From positions 558,001 through 622,000 of the forward strand of contig NZ_JAGIQA010000001.1 of NCBI RefSeq assembly GCF_017814975.1: a DNA stretch of 64,000 bases, given 5' to 3'. Each line of letters opens with the position of its first letter. Position 1 is the first letter of the stretch. The position numbers and the translations under genes were made by a program. Positions 25,972 to 34,851 of this stretch are shown here, in pieces. Under the pieces are notes generated by a model. It was given only the letters and a program-made list of their open reading frames with translations, ran no database searches and had not been told where the DNA came from. This stretch comes from Cupriavidus consociatus (GTDB lineage Bacteria; Pseudomonadota; Gammaproteobacteria; Burkholderiales; Burkholderiaceae).

Positions 25972-27177
25972 TCAGCCCACCGCGCGCGGGCGCACGCGGC
26001 TTGCGGCTTCCTTGGCGCGGATGCGGGCGGTGTCGACGTCATCCGCATAGGCCAGCGCCACGCCCATGCGGCGCTTGGCGAAACTCTCGGGCTTGCCGAA
26101 CAGGCGCAACTCGGTCTGCGGCACGCTCAGCGCCTGATCCACGCCGTCGAACACCACGCCCTGCGCATCCACGCCGCCGTAGATCACCGCGCTGGCGCCG
26201 GGGCTGCGCAGCGAGGTGTCGACCGGCAGGCCGAGGATGGCGCGCGCATGCAGCTCGAATTCGTTCTGGTGCTGCGTGGCCATGGTGACCATGCCGGTAT
26301 CGTGCGGGCGCGGGCTGACTTCGCTGAACCAGACCTGCTCGCCCTTGACGAACAGTTCCACGCCGAACAGGCCCATGCCGCCCAGGTCGGCGGTAACGGC
26401 CTGCGCGATCTGCTGGGCCTGCTCCAGCGCGGCGGGGTGCATCGGCTGCGGCTGCCAGCTTTCCACGTAGTCGCCGCTGACCTGCACGTGTCCGATCGGG
26501 GCGCAGAACTGCGTCTCGACCTGGCCGCTGGCGCCGATCGCGCGCACGGTCAGCAGCGTGATCTCGTAGTCGAAATCGATAAAGCCTTCCACGATGATGC
26601 GGCCGTGGCTGACGCGGCCGCCGGCCATCGCGTAGTCCCAGGCGGCCTGCACGTCCTCGGGGCCGTCGATCTTGCTCTGGCCCTTGCCGGAACTGCTCAT
26701 CACCGGCTTGACCACGCACGGATAGCCGATGCCGCCATCGATGGCGGCCTGCAGTTCGTCGAGCGAATCGCAGAACTTGTACGGGCTGGTGGGCAGGCCG
26801 AGCGACTCGGCCGCGAGGCGGCGGATGCCTTCGCGGTCCATGGTCAGGCGCGCGGCGCGCGCGGTGGGGATCACGCGCACGGTGCCGGCGGCTTCCAGCG
26901 CTTCCAGCATGGGGGTGGCGATGGCTTCGATCTCGGGCACTACCAGGTGAGGCTTCTCGGCTTCGATCAGCGCCTTGAGCTGGTCCGGGTCGCTCATGGC
27001 GATGGTGCGCGCGTGGTGGGCCACCTGCTGGCCCGGCGCATTGTCATAGCGATCGACGGCGATGGTCTCGACGCCCAGGCGCTGCAGTGCGATCAGCACT
27101 TCCTTGCCCAGCTCGCCGGAGCCGAGCAGCATCACTTTGGTAGCAGAGGGGGAAAGGGGCGTTCCGAGGGTGGTCAT
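25972..27177 (-). CDS. purT: Formate-dependent GAR transformylase PurT
   Basis: 401 residues, standard length. [41 protein letters not shown] at the start, SSGKGQSKI in the ATP-grasp region, and [33 protein letters not shown] near the end are diagnostic. It forms formyl-glycinamide ribotide from formate and ATP in purine synthesis, replacing folate-dependent PurN. Single gene; no purine operon or PurR box was seen upstream. Confidence 0.97.
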   Translation of the reverse strand: MTTLGTPLSPSATKVMLLGSGELGKEVLIALQRLGVETIAVDRYDNAPGQQVAHHARTIAMSDPDQLKALIEAEKPHLVVPEIEAIATPMLEALEAAGTVRVIPTARAARLTMDREGIRRLAAESLGLPTSPYKFCDSLDELQAAIDGGIGYPCVVKPVMSSSGKGQSKIDGPEDVQAAWDYAMAGGRVSHGRIIVEGFIDFDYEITLLTVRAIGASGQVETQFCAPIGHVQVSGDYVESWQPQPMHPAALEQAQQIAQAVTADLGGMGLFGVELFVKGEQVWFSEVSPRPHDTGMVTMATQHQNEFELHARAILGLPVDTSLRSPGASAVIYGGVDAQGVVFDGVDQALSVPQTELRLFGKPESFAKRRMGVALAYADDVDTARIRAKEAASRVRPRAVG

Positions 27178-27248
27178 GGCGGCAAGGCGGCGGGGCGAAG
27201 GGAAAACCGGGATTGTACGTGGTGTCGCCCGCCGTGGTGCCGCCTGGC

Positions 27249-27728
27249 CTAGTCTTCGGCGTCGCGCGATCCGGGGTGGCGCCGCGCCGCCTCGTCCCTG
27301 CGGTCTGCCGCCTCGGCCTCTGCCGGGGTGGACGCGACCCCGTACATGCCGTGGCGCGGCGTGCCCGCCGGCAGGTTGCCGAGATCGGTGGCCTGGTAGG
27401 GGTGCGGGCCGGGCGGGGGCTGCGAGGTGTCGCTCGACGGATGCGCGCGGCCGGTCAGCTTCTCGTCCTGGGTCACGCTGTGCCCGCCGTAGTGGTAGTC
27501 GGTCAGCGATCCTTCATGCGCGGGCGCCGAGGGTGCCGGCGCACCGGAGATATCGGTCACGCGAACCGGAATCGACGGATAGACCTGCTGGGCGCCGGCA
27601 ATAGCCATGTCGGGTGAATCGAATTCACCGGCGAGCCGCTCCGGTGCGCCGTTGCCGGTGCGCATTTCGAGGTGCCAGCGGCCGTGTTCCGGGCCGCACA
27701 CCAGGATTTCCTGTTCGGTCGAGGTCAT
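27249..27728 (-). CDS. Hypothetical protein with disordered C-terminus
   Basis: 159 residues from ATG 27728, with AAGGAG ten bases upstream. Residues 1-60 ([57 protein letters not shown], in outline) look like a small folded domain with predicted beta strands. The rest is rich in Pro, Ser, Gly and Asp and probably unstructured, ending [11 protein letters not shown]. No signal peptide and no domain I recognise. It is divergent from the SDR gene at 27901. Confidence 0.7.
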   Translation of the reverse strand: MTSTEQEILVCGPEHGRWHLEMRTGNGAPERLAGEFDSPDMAIAGAQQVYPSIPVRVTDISGAPAPSAPAHEGSLTDYHYGGHSVTQDEKLTGRAHPSSDTSQPPPGPHPYQATDLGNLPAGTPRHGMYGVASTPAEAEAADRRDEAARRHPGSRDAED

Positions 27729-27900
27729 GGCTGGGCTCCTTGTGCAAGGGTTCAGGCGGGCTGGCGCCGATAGCGGCTGCAAGGTCTGTCTGGGTGTCAG
27801 GCAGCAAGTTGCATTCCAGCGACGCCGCGCTGGAACGGAATCTGCTGCTCTGCCGGGGATGCGCTGTAACTTTCGCCGCCAACACTGCAAGAGGTTCACC

Positions 27901-28881
27901 ATGCCCCCGACCCGACCGCTTACCGTTGTCATCACCGGCGCTTCGAGCGGCATCGGGCTCGCCACCGCGCTGGCCTTCGCCCGCACCCAGGCGCGCGTGG
28001 TGCTGTGCGCGCGCGGCGAGGCGCCGCTGGCGCGCGCCGCCGCGGCCTGCCGCGAACTGGGTGCACGGGCGCTGGCCGTGCCGGGCGACGTCACGCAGCC
28101 GGCGGCCATGCACCGGCTGGCCGAGCGCGCGGCGGAGTTTGGCGATGGCGGCATCGATGTGTGGGTCAACAATGCCGGTGTCGGCGCGGTGGGCCTGTTT
28201 GACGAAACGCCGGTGGCCGCGCACGAGCAGGTGGTCCGCATCAACCTGCTGGGCTACCTGCACGGCGCGCATGCGGTGCTGCCGTTCTTCAAGGCGGCGC
28301 ACAAGGGCGTGCTGGTCAATATCGTGTCGCTGGGGGCATGGGCCCCGTCGCCATATGGCGTGTCGTATACGGCAAGCAAGTTCGGGCTGCGCGGCTTTTC
28401 GGAGGCGTTGCGCGCGGAGCTGGTCGACTATCCGCAGATCCGCATCTGCGACATCTTCCCCGCCACCGCCGACACGCCGGGCATGCGCCACAGTGCCAAC
28501 TACACCGGCAAGGTACTGCGTCCGCCGCGGCCGCTGGTCGAGGCGGGCGCGGTCGCGCGTGCAGTGCTGCGCGCGGTGGCGGCACCAGCCTCGCAGGCGG
28601 TGACGGTAGGCGTCGTCGCAAGGCTGGCGCGCGTTGCCAACCTGCTGGCGCCAGGCCTGCTGCAGCAGGCGTACGGCCGCATCCTGCATCGGCATTTCAG
28701 CGGGGCGCACGAGATACCGGTCACCGACGGCAACCTGTTCCATGCCTCGCTGGGGCATATGGATGTCGAGGGCAACTGGAGCTCGCCGGAACGGATGCGC
28801 CAGCTTCGCATTGCCGGCGCGGCGGTGGCGGCCGGACTTGCCGGCCTCGCGCTGTGGCATTGGCGCCGCCACGCCCGCTGA
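27901..28881 (+). CDS. Short-chain dehydrogenase/reductase with C-terminal membrane anchor
   Basis: 326 residues. The Rossmann motif TGASSGIG (about 13-20), NNAG (about 89-92), the catalytic Ser of NIVSLGAW and the YxxxK motif YTASK are intact. The C-terminus has an extra part ending in a hydrophobic helix (AGAAVAAGLAGLALWHW) and RRHAR, which probably anchors the enzyme to the inner membrane. Members of this SDR subgroup act on lipids or ketones. Single gene, divergent from 27249-27728. Substrate unknown. Confidence 0.9.
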   Translation: MPPTRPLTVVITGASSGIGLATALAFARTQARVVLCARGEAPLARAAAACRELGARALAVPGDVTQPAAMHRLAERAAEFGDGGIDVWVNNAGVGAVGLFDETPVAAHEQVVRINLLGYLHGAHAVLPFFKAAHKGVLVNIVSLGAWAPSPYGVSYTASKFGLRGFSEALRAELVDYPQIRICDIFPATADTPGMRHSANYTGKVLRPPRPLVEAGAVARAVLRAVAAPASQAVTVGVVARLARVANLLAPGLLQQAYGRILHRHFSGAHEIPVTDGNLFHASLGHMDVEGNWSSPERMRQLRIAGAAVAAGLAGLALWHWRRHAR

Positions 28882-28960
28882 GTGCCCGCAACGACGGGCA
28901 GAATTACAACCGCGGGCGATTCTTACCTGCGCCGCTTGAGGCTGCCGGCCCTTGGAAAAA

Positions 28961-28980
28961 GGCCCGCGCGAACGCGGGCC
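28961..28980. terminator. GC-rich hairpin with poly-A on its left flank
   Basis: Arms GGCCCGCG (28961-28968) and CGCGGGCC (28973-28980) with a CGAA tetraloop, 80 bp after the SDR stop. For the plus strand no T-tract follows. On the minus strand five T follow, so it has the intrinsic-terminator form for leftward transcription, although no leftward gene lies immediately to the right. It may block antisense reading into the SDR gene. Confidence 0.5.
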
Positions 28981-29128
28981 GCAAAGGCCTGAGGGTCCGC
29001 TAGAGGACCGCTCAGCGTTTATCCTAATTGCCTGGCATCGGCAGCACATCCCCCGTTCGGGGTGCAGCACGCATTCTCTGCTTGTGACGCTGCGATCGCA
29101 CCGCGAAAGCAGGAGATGGCAACCTATC

Positions 29129-30142
29129 ATGGCAACCCTACGCTTCCGGGCGCTTGCCGCCGTCATCGTGACAGTCTGTGCGCTTGCGCTTGACGCAGTC
29201 CGGGCCACGCCGGTGATCGTCGAGGTGCGCAACTTCACCACACCGACCCAATGCACCGAGGAGGACAATGTCTCGTTCGCCATGAGCTCGCCGGCAATCC
29301 AGCGCTTCCGCGTAGAGGCGCTACATCCGCCATACCTCAGCAAGGTTGGCGAGCCCCGTTTTCCGCCGGCGGACTTCTCCAACTGCGACTTCGACGAAAA
29401 TACGCCCCGCACGGATCCGGGGCGTCGCTTCGAGCCTCGCAAGGTGCGAATCTACGACGGTCCTGATTTCGTCATCGAAGGCAATACCTACGAGACGTTC
29501 TGGCGGCCACAGTCCGTGCCGGTCGCGGTGTGGGGCAGCGTGTATGACGAATTCCATCTGCTGCAGTTCTACGTGAAGCATCCGCATGCTGGAAAACTGC
29601 GGGAGACGCAGGTGCTGGTGTTGTACCCGCCCGACGGATACTGGCGGGCCAAGCCATTGCCGGCAATCCACACCAGCGGCAATTCATACGGCTCATCGTT
29701 CCTGATTGGCCCGATCACGGAGGCTGGCAGACCCGTCGTCGAGATCGCAGGGATCGATATCGACCCCAAAGAGCGATCCATTCGGCTGCGCTTCATCGCA
29801 GGCGGCGAGGCCAGCGTGCGACTGATCGAAGTGAGCCGCGAGCGCACCGCGCTCGATGTGAAATTCAGGCCGAGCTATCGACCCCCCGGCATGTCCATGG
29901 CAGACGGCATGTCAGGCTTCGCGATGTTGCGCTCGATGTATGTCGCCGAAGACAACGCCGATATGAGCCGCGTCGAGTGGCGCGATGCCGCCGGCCGCGC
30001 GCATCACGCCTCGGTGGCCGACACCGCCGTGATTCGGGCGCGTTCCGTGCGTTTCGGCAGGGTGGTGCCGTCGCGGCATAACATCGACGCGCCCGATATA
30101 CGCTTTGATGCCTTTGAGGGCCCCTTTGAGCCCTTGCGTTGA
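29129..30142 (+). CDS. Secreted protein of unknown function
   Basis: 337 residues from ATG 29129 (MATLRFRALAAVIVTVCALALDAVRA); AGGAG lies 13 bases upstream, a little far. The signal peptide ends near residue 26, so it is exported. The mature protein has three early cysteines or near-cysteines (TQCTEED, NCDFDEN), many aromatic residues and a beta-rich look. No family is recognised. Its codons are less GC-rich than those of neighbours, which could mean acquisition. It stands alone, 78 bp before the convergent ynfA gene. Confidence 0.75.
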   Translation: MATLRFRALAAVIVTVCALALDAVRATPVIVEVRNFTTPTQCTEEDNVSFAMSSPAIQRFRVEALHPPYLSKVGEPRFPPADFSNCDFDENTPRTDPGRRFEPRKVRIYDGPDFVIEGNTYETFWRPQSVPVAVWGSVYDEFHLLQFYVKHPHAGKLRETQVLVLYPPDGYWRAKPLPAIHTSGNSYGSSFLIGPITEAGRPVVEIAGIDIDPKERSIRLRFIAGGEASVRLIEVSRERTALDVKFRPSYRPPGMSMADGMSGFAMLRSMYVAEDNADMSRVEWRDAAGRAHHASVADTAVIRARSVRFGRVVPSRHNIDAPDIRFDAFEGPFEPLR

Positions 30143-30222
30143 GCCTGTTGGCAAATTTTGACCTGGTGGCCTGCCGTGGCCCAGGAACGCTGAAGCCGCG
30201 GCATCAGCGCCGCGAACTGCAA

Positions 30223-30552
30223 TCAGCGCGCCGGCTGCAGCGCGATCACGGCCATGCCGGCCAGCGCAATGGCGGCGCCGGCCACGTCCCAGCGCGTCAG
30301 GGCCAGGCCATCGACGAAACGCAGCCACAGCAGCGCCACGGCGATATACATGCCCCCATAAGCGGCGTAGGTGCGCCCCGCGGCGGCGGGATGCAGCGTC
30401 AGCAGCCAGGCGAACAGGCCCAGCGAGACGGCGGCGGGCAGCAGCAACAGCGCGCTCTTGCCCTGGCGCAGCACCAGCCAGGGAAGATAGCAGCCGACGA
30501 TTTCGGCTAGCGCTGTCACGGCAAACAGCAGGGCGATGCGAATGAGATCCAA
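30223..30552 (-). CDS. YnfA/UPF0060 family small membrane protein
   Basis: 109 residues if started at TTG 30552 ([34 protein letters not shown]), matching the family length. A further upstream TTG at 30591 lies inside a terminator hairpin and was rejected. Four membrane helices, the conserved [10 protein letters not shown] and [25 protein letters not shown] are diagnostic. YnfA proteins are SMR-like inner-membrane proteins, some reported to export drugs. The rare TTG start and poor ribosome-binding site suggest low expression. Confidence 0.9.
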   Translation of the reverse strand: MDLIRIALLFAVTALAEIVGCYLPWLVLRQGKSALLLLPAAVSLGLFAWLLTLHPAAAGRTYAAYGGMYIAVALLWLRFVDGLALTRWDVAGAAIALAGMAVIALQPAR

Positions 30553-30573
30553 GGTCTGGCGGCGGCAAAAATG

Positions 30574-30598
30574 AAAAAAGGGTTCCTGCAAGGAACCC
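30574..30598 (-). terminator. Intrinsic terminator of the MFS gene
   Basis: On the minus strand GGGTTCCT pairs with AGGAACCC around a 3-nt loop (30598-30580), followed by six T (30579-30574). It lies 26 bp after the MFS transporter stop codon at 30624 and separates that gene from ynfA. Confidence 0.85.
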
Positions 30599-30623
30599 CG
30601 GATTCTGACACGGCGCGGAGCCG

Positions 30624-31868
30624 TCAGGACGTCGCCATCAACGGTGGCCGGCGCTGCGTCGCCACCGCAAACGCGATCTGCGCGAGCCCTGCCGCCAGCC
30701 CCATCGCCACGCCCGCCTGCCAGGCAACGGTGTACGAGCCCAGCGCATCATAGACCACGCCGCCGCCAAAGGCACCGGTAAAGCTGCCGATCTGGTGGCT
30801 GAAAAAGGCCACGCCGCCCAGCATCGCCTGCCAGCGCAGGCCGAAGGTCTCGGCGATCCAGCCCGATACCAGCGGCGCCACGCCCAGCCACAGGAAGCCC
30901 ATCACCGCGGCAAACACCAGCGTGCTGCCCGGCGTGGGCGCCGACGAGAAATACCACGTCAGCGCCAGCGAGCGCACGGTATAGATGCCGCCCAGCAGCA
31001 TCAGCTTGTTGAAGCGCCCGCCGGCCCAGCCGAAGAAGATGCTGCCGAGCACGTTGAAGCCGCCGATCACGCCCAGCGCCTGCGCGCTGAGCATGGGGTC
31101 CATGCCGCAGATGTCCAGGTACGACGGCAGGTGCGTGGTCAGGAAAACCAGCTGCATGCCGCAGACGAAATACGCCAGCGCCATGACGATGAACGGAACG
31201 TGCTGCAGCGCCGTGCCCAGCGCCTGCCGTGCATTGCTCTGGTCGGCGCCGACGAACGCTGGCAACGGCAGCTTGTCCACGCGCCCCGCCATCCAGGCCG
31301 CCGGCAGCATCACCAGCGCCAGCAGCACGAAGGCGGCAAGCCCGGCGCGCCAGCCGTAAGTCTGCGTCACCACCTGCCCGATCGGCGCCGCCAGCAGCGC
31401 CCCGAGCGAGCCGGCCCCCGACACCAGCCCCAGGACCGTGCTGCGCAGCGCCGCCGGCACCGGCCGTGCCGCCACCGCCATCGCCAGCGCGCTGCCGGTG
31501 CAGGCCATCGATGCGCCGATCGCCACGCCTGCGCCCAGCGTGACGCCGACCATTCCTTGCGCGGTCGCCAGCAGCACCAGCCCGGCTACATACGACAGCG
31601 ATCCCGCCAGCATCAGCGGCCGGAAGCCGATCCGTGCCGCCCATGCGCCCGCCAGCGGCTGCAGCAGCCCCCAGGCCAGGTTCTGCACGGCGATGGCCAC
31701 CGTGAAGTCGGAGACCGAGATGCCGATGTCCCGCGTCAGCGGCGGCATGAAGATGCCCAGGCTCTGGCGCAGGCCCATGGCCAGGCTGAGCATCAGGGAG
31801 GCCCCCAGGAGGATCGGCAGGGCCGGGCGCAGGCTTTCCAGGCGGGAAGGCGCGGTTGAGGAAGGCAC
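30624..31868 (-). CDS. MFS transporter
   Basis: 414 residues with about twelve hydrophobic helices. The N-terminal [71 protein letters not shown], in outline, is typical of monocarboxylate or oxalate/formate antiporter-like MFS proteins. The start is GTG at 31868, with GGGAG about 13 bases upstream; no better ATG exists before the first helix. Substrate unknown. It ends at a clear terminator and is probably monocistronic. Confidence 0.9.
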   Translation of the reverse strand: MPSSTAPSRLESLRPALPILLGASLMLSLAMGLRQSLGIFMPPLTRDIGISVSDFTVAIAVQNLAWGLLQPLAGAWAARIGFRPLMLAGSLSYVAGLVLLATAQGMVGVTLGAGVAIGASMACTGSALAMAVAARPVPAALRSTVLGLVSGAGSLGALLAAPIGQVVTQTYGWRAGLAAFVLLALVMLPAAWMAGRVDKLPLPAFVGADQSNARQALGTALQHVPFIVMALAYFVCGMQLVFLTTHLPSYLDICGMDPMLSAQALGVIGGFNVLGSIFFGWAGGRFNKLMLLGGIYTVRSLALTWYFSSAPTPGSTLVFAAVMGFLWLGVAPLVSGWIAETFGLRWQAMLGGVAFFSHQIGSFTGAFGGGVVYDALGSYTVAWQAGVAMGLAAGLAQIAFAVATQRRPPLMATS

Positions 31869-32040
31869 GGTGGTCGTCTCCCGGGATTGTCGTTGTCGTT
31901 ATGTGCCCGCGACGGCGCCTGGCTTGTTAAGCATGCGCTGAATATACCGCAGGGTAGGGCGAGCGTAAGCGGTGGCCGGGACCATGTCAATTTGGCTTTG
32001 GGCCGGCCCGCCTTCCGCTTTGCCGAAGGCGGGCGCCGCG

Positions 32041-33105
32041 CTAGTCCAGGCTGACCCTGGATGCGCGGATGGTCTCGCCCCAGCGCTTGATGTCGCCGTT
32101 GACCAGCGCGGCGAAGCGCGGCTGCGGTTCGCCGCCGGGGATGCCGCCCATGTCGCGGAATTTCGCCGCGACCTCGGGATCGCGCATGGCGCGGGACAGC
32201 GCGTCCTGCAGCACGGCGGCGACGGCAGGCGGCGTCTTCGCGGGCGCGAACACCCCGAGCCAGCCCATCACCACGAAATCCTTCACGCCGGCCTGTTCCA
32301 TGGTCGGCACGTCCGGCAGCGACGGCAGCCGCTCGGCACTGGTCACCGCCAGCGCGCGCAGCTTGCCGGCGCGGATATGCGGCAGCGCCTGCGTCAGGTT
32401 GTCGAACATGAAGGTGGTTTCGCCGGCAAGCACCGAGGTAGTGGCCGGCGTCGAGCCCTTGTACGGCACGTGCAGCACCTCGGTGGCGGTGCGCAGCCGG
32501 AACAGCTCCGCGGTCAGGTGCGTGGTCTGGCCGATGCCCGCCGAGGCGTAGGAATACTTGCCCGGCGACTGCTTCAGCTGCGCCACCAGCTCGGCCACGT
32601 TGCGCACTGGCGCCTGCGCATTGACCACCAGCACGTTGGGGAAGGAAATCATGTCCGTCAGCGGCATGAAGTCCTGCGGATGGTAGGCCAGCTGCTTGTA
32701 CGCGCTGTAGTTGATGGCATGCGAGCCGGTGTTGCCGACCACCAGCGTGTAGCCGTCAGGCGCGGCGCGCAGCAGGGCCTGCGTGCCGATGATGCCGCCG
32801 CTGCCGGGCTTGTTGTCGACCACCACGGGCTGGCCGAGGATGGCCGACAGCTTCTGCGCGACCAGGCGGGTCGGAATGTCGGTGGTGCCGCCCGGGGCGC
32901 CGGGGACGATGATGGTGATCGGCCTGTCGGGCCATGCGGGGGCGGCGTGCGCGACCGTCGGCAGCGTGGCGGCGCCGGCGACGGCAAGCAGGCTGGCGCG
33001 AAGGGAAAGCGATCTGGAAAGCGATCCGGAAAGCGATCTGGAAAGCGATCCGGAAAGCGGAAGGGACGGCAGATGGCACAGCGATTGTGGCAGCCTGGTG
33101 TTCAT
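32041..33105 (-). CDS. Bug-family periplasmic solute receptor
   Basis: 354 residues. The N-terminal region is unusual: before the hydrophobic signal core (about 35-50) lies a stretch of repeated Ser-Leu-Ser-Gly/Arg (about 16-34) encoded by a 12-bp tandem repeat. The mature part starts near AAPAWPDRPITIIVPGAPGGTTDIPTR and has the usual DNKPGSGGIIGTQAL and VPYKGSTPATTSVLAGE segments. It is the last gene of the thiolase-SDR-crotonase operon (95 bp after the crotonase), so it should import the acid that those enzymes degrade. No TTT permease is nearby. Confidence 0.94.
   Translation of the reverse strand: MNTRLPQSLCHLPSLPLSGSLSRSLSGSLSRSLSLRASLLAVAGAATLPTVAHAAPAWPDRPITIIVPGAPGGTTDIPTRLVAQKLSAILGQPVVVDNKPGSGGIIGTQALLRAAPDGYTLVVGNTGSHAINYSAYKQLAYHPQDFMPLTDMISFPNVLVVNAQAPVRNVAELVAQLKQSPGKYSYASAGIGQTTHLTAELFRLRTATEVLHVPYKGSTPATTSVLAGETTFMFDNLTQALPHIRAGKLRALAVTSAERLPSLPDVPTMEQAGVKDFVVMGWLGVFAPAKTPPAVAAVLQDALSRAMRDPEVAAKFRDMGGIPGGEPQPRFAALVNGDIKRWGETIRASRVSLD
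33011..33058. repeat. 12-bp tandem repeat inside the signal peptide coding region
   Basis: Four copies alternate GATCTGGAAAGC and GATCCGGAAAGC (33011-33058), effectively a 24-bp unit twice, with partial copies on both sides. On the coding strand they give Ser-Leu-Ser-Arg/Gly repeats in the n-region of the Bug signal peptide. The unit keeps the frame. Confidence 0.9.
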
Positions 33106-33200
33106 GGGTCTCCTCCATGTCGTGATATCTGTGCTGCGGTTCCATGTGCAAACGGCCGGCTTGCAGCCGGCCGTCCAGGCAAACAGGCGGGACTACGGCA

Positions 33201-33965
33201 TTACTTGCCGGTCCACACCGGCTTGCGCTTTTCCGCAAAGGCCGCGGCGCCTTCGCGTGCATCGGCAGAGGAAAACACCGGCGCCATCAGCGGGCGCTGG
33301 CGCTCGAACATCTCCTCGTTGCTCCAGTCCGCCGACTCGGCCACGATCTGCTTGCTGACCGCCACCGCCAGCGGGCCGTTGGCGCCGATCTCGTCGGCCA
33401 GTGCCAGCGCGCCCTGCAGCGCTTCACCCGGTTCGGTGAGGCGGTTGATCAGGCCGTAGGCATGCGCCTGCTCGGCACCGAGCATATTGCCGGTCAGCGC
33501 ATATTCCATGGCGATGTGGTACGGCACGCGGCGCGGCAGGCGCATCAGCCCGCCGGCACCGGCGACCAGCCCGCGCTTGACCTCGGGCAGGCCAAATTTG
33601 GCCGCCTTCGACGAGACGATCAGGTCGCAGGCCAGCGCCAGCTCGAAGCCGCCCGCCAGCGCATAGCCTTCCACGGCGGCGATCAGCACCTTGCGCGGCG
33701 GCTTCTCGGTCAGCCCGCCGAAGCCACGGCCGGGCAGGCTGGGGCGTTTGCCTTCCAGGAAGCCCTTCAGATCCATGCCGGAGCAGAAGGTGCCGCCGGC
33801 GCCGGTCAGGATGGCGACGGCGAGGTCGTCACGGCTTTCGAGCTGGTCGATCGCCGCGGCCAGCGCGGTCGCCGTCTCGAAATCCATGGCGTTGCGCGCC
33901 TGGGGCCGGTTCATGGTGATCAGCAGCGTATTGCCGCGGGTCTCTAGTTGCAGCGTGTCGCTCAT
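33201..33965 (-). CDS. Enoyl-CoA hydratase (crotonase) family protein
   Basis: 254 residues from ATG 33965 (MSDTLQLETRGNTLLITMNRPQARNAMD). GAGGTFCSGMDLKGFLEG and YALAGGFELALACDLIVSSKAAKFGLPEVKRGLVAGAGG hold the oxyanion hole and one catalytic Glu region. It is third in the operon thiolase (36030) - SDR (34770) - crotonase - Bug receptor, with a 40-bp gap to the SDR. The set forms the hydration, oxidation and thiolysis steps of a beta-oxidation-like route. Substrate unknown. Confidence 0.92.
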   Translation of the reverse strand: MSDTLQLETRGNTLLITMNRPQARNAMDFETATALAAAIDQLESRDDLAVAILTGAGGTFCSGMDLKGFLEGKRPSLPGRGFGGLTEKPPRKVLIAAVEGYALAGGFELALACDLIVSSKAAKFGLPEVKRGLVAGAGGLMRLPRRVPYHIAMEYALTGNMLGAEQAHAYGLINRLTEPGEALQGALALADEIGANGPLAVAVSKQIVAESADWSNEEMFERQRPLMAPVFSSADAREGAAAFAEKRKPVWTGK

Positions 33966-34005
33966 GCAGATGTCCTTGTCGGGGTGCCGGATGTGGATCG
34001 ATGGC

Positions 34006-34770
34006 TCAGCGCGGGGCCATGCGGATGGCGCCGTCCAGGCGGATGGTCTCGCCGTTGAGCATGGGGTTCTCCAGGATGTGCAGCGCGGTCGAGGCGTACT
34101 CGTCCGGCGCGCCCAGTCGCGCAGGATGCGGCACCATGGCGCCCAGCGAGGTGCGCACATTCTCCGGCAGCTTCGCCAGCAGCGGCGTGTCGAACAGGCC
34201 CGGGGCGATGGTGCATACGCGGATGGCGCGCTGCGCCAGGTCGCGGGCGGCCACCAGCGTCATGCCGACGATGCCTGCCTTGGCCGAGCTGTACGGGATC
34301 TGGCCGATCTGGCCTTCATAGGCGGCCACCGACGCGGTCAGCACGCACGCGCCGCGCTCGCCGTCCACCAGCTCGTTTTTGGCCATGCGCGCGGCGCCCA
34401 GGCGCAGCGCGTTGAAGGTGCCGATCAGGTTGATGCGCACCACCGATTCGTATTTTTCCAGCGAGCCCGGCGAGCCGTCCTTCTCGACCACGCGCACCGG
34501 TGCGCCCAGGCCGGCGCAGTGGATCAGCGCGCGCAGCGGGGCGATGGCCTCGGCGGCGTCGTAGACCGCGTTCATCTGGTCGGTGTCGGTGACGTCGGCC
34601 TTGACGAAGCGGACCTTGCCGCCGAACTCGTCCACCACCGCGTTGCCGCGCTCTTCGTTCAGGTCGGCGATGACCACGCCGACGCCGCGCTCCACCAGGC
34701 GACGCGTGCAGGCCAGGCCCAGGCCGGAAGCACCGCCGGTGACGACGGCGGACATGTTTTCGAGTTTCAT
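34006..34770 (-). CDS. 3-Hydroxyacyl-CoA dehydrogenase of the SDR type (type II, HSD10-like)
   Basis: 254 residues. TGGASGLGLACTRRL (about 11-25), the Ser of CVLTASVAAYEGQ, YSSAKAG (YxxxK) and the end PMLNGETIRLDGAIRMAPR are typical of the 17-beta-HSD10/type II 3-hydroxyacyl-CoA dehydrogenase group, which oxidises short and branched 3-hydroxyacyl-CoAs with NAD. It lies 81 bp after the thiolase gene. The start ATG has a GGAGACACC ribosome-binding site. Its position between thiolase and crotonase supports the beta-oxidation role. Confidence 0.9.
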   Translation of the reverse strand: MKLENMSAVVTGGASGLGLACTRRLVERGVGVVIADLNEERGNAVVDEFGGKVRFVKADVTDTDQMNAVYDAAEAIAPLRALIHCAGLGAPVRVVEKDGSPGSLEKYESVVRINLIGTFNALRLGAARMAKNELVDGERGACVLTASVAAYEGQIGQIPYSSAKAGIVGMTLVAARDLAQRAIRVCTIAPGLFDTPLLAKLPENVRTSLGAMVPHPARLGAPDEYASTALHILENPMLNGETIRLDGAIRMAPR

Positions 34771-34851
34771 GGGTGTCTCCTAGAAAAAGAATCGCCAGGT
34801 TCCCGCGACGGCGGGAACGGCAGAGGTGTTGTCTACGGCGCTTACAGGCGT

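Noticed and set aside
30553..30591. Longer start for the YnfA-like gene at TTG 30591
   Set aside because: It would begin inside the MFS terminator hairpin and add residues absent from the family.
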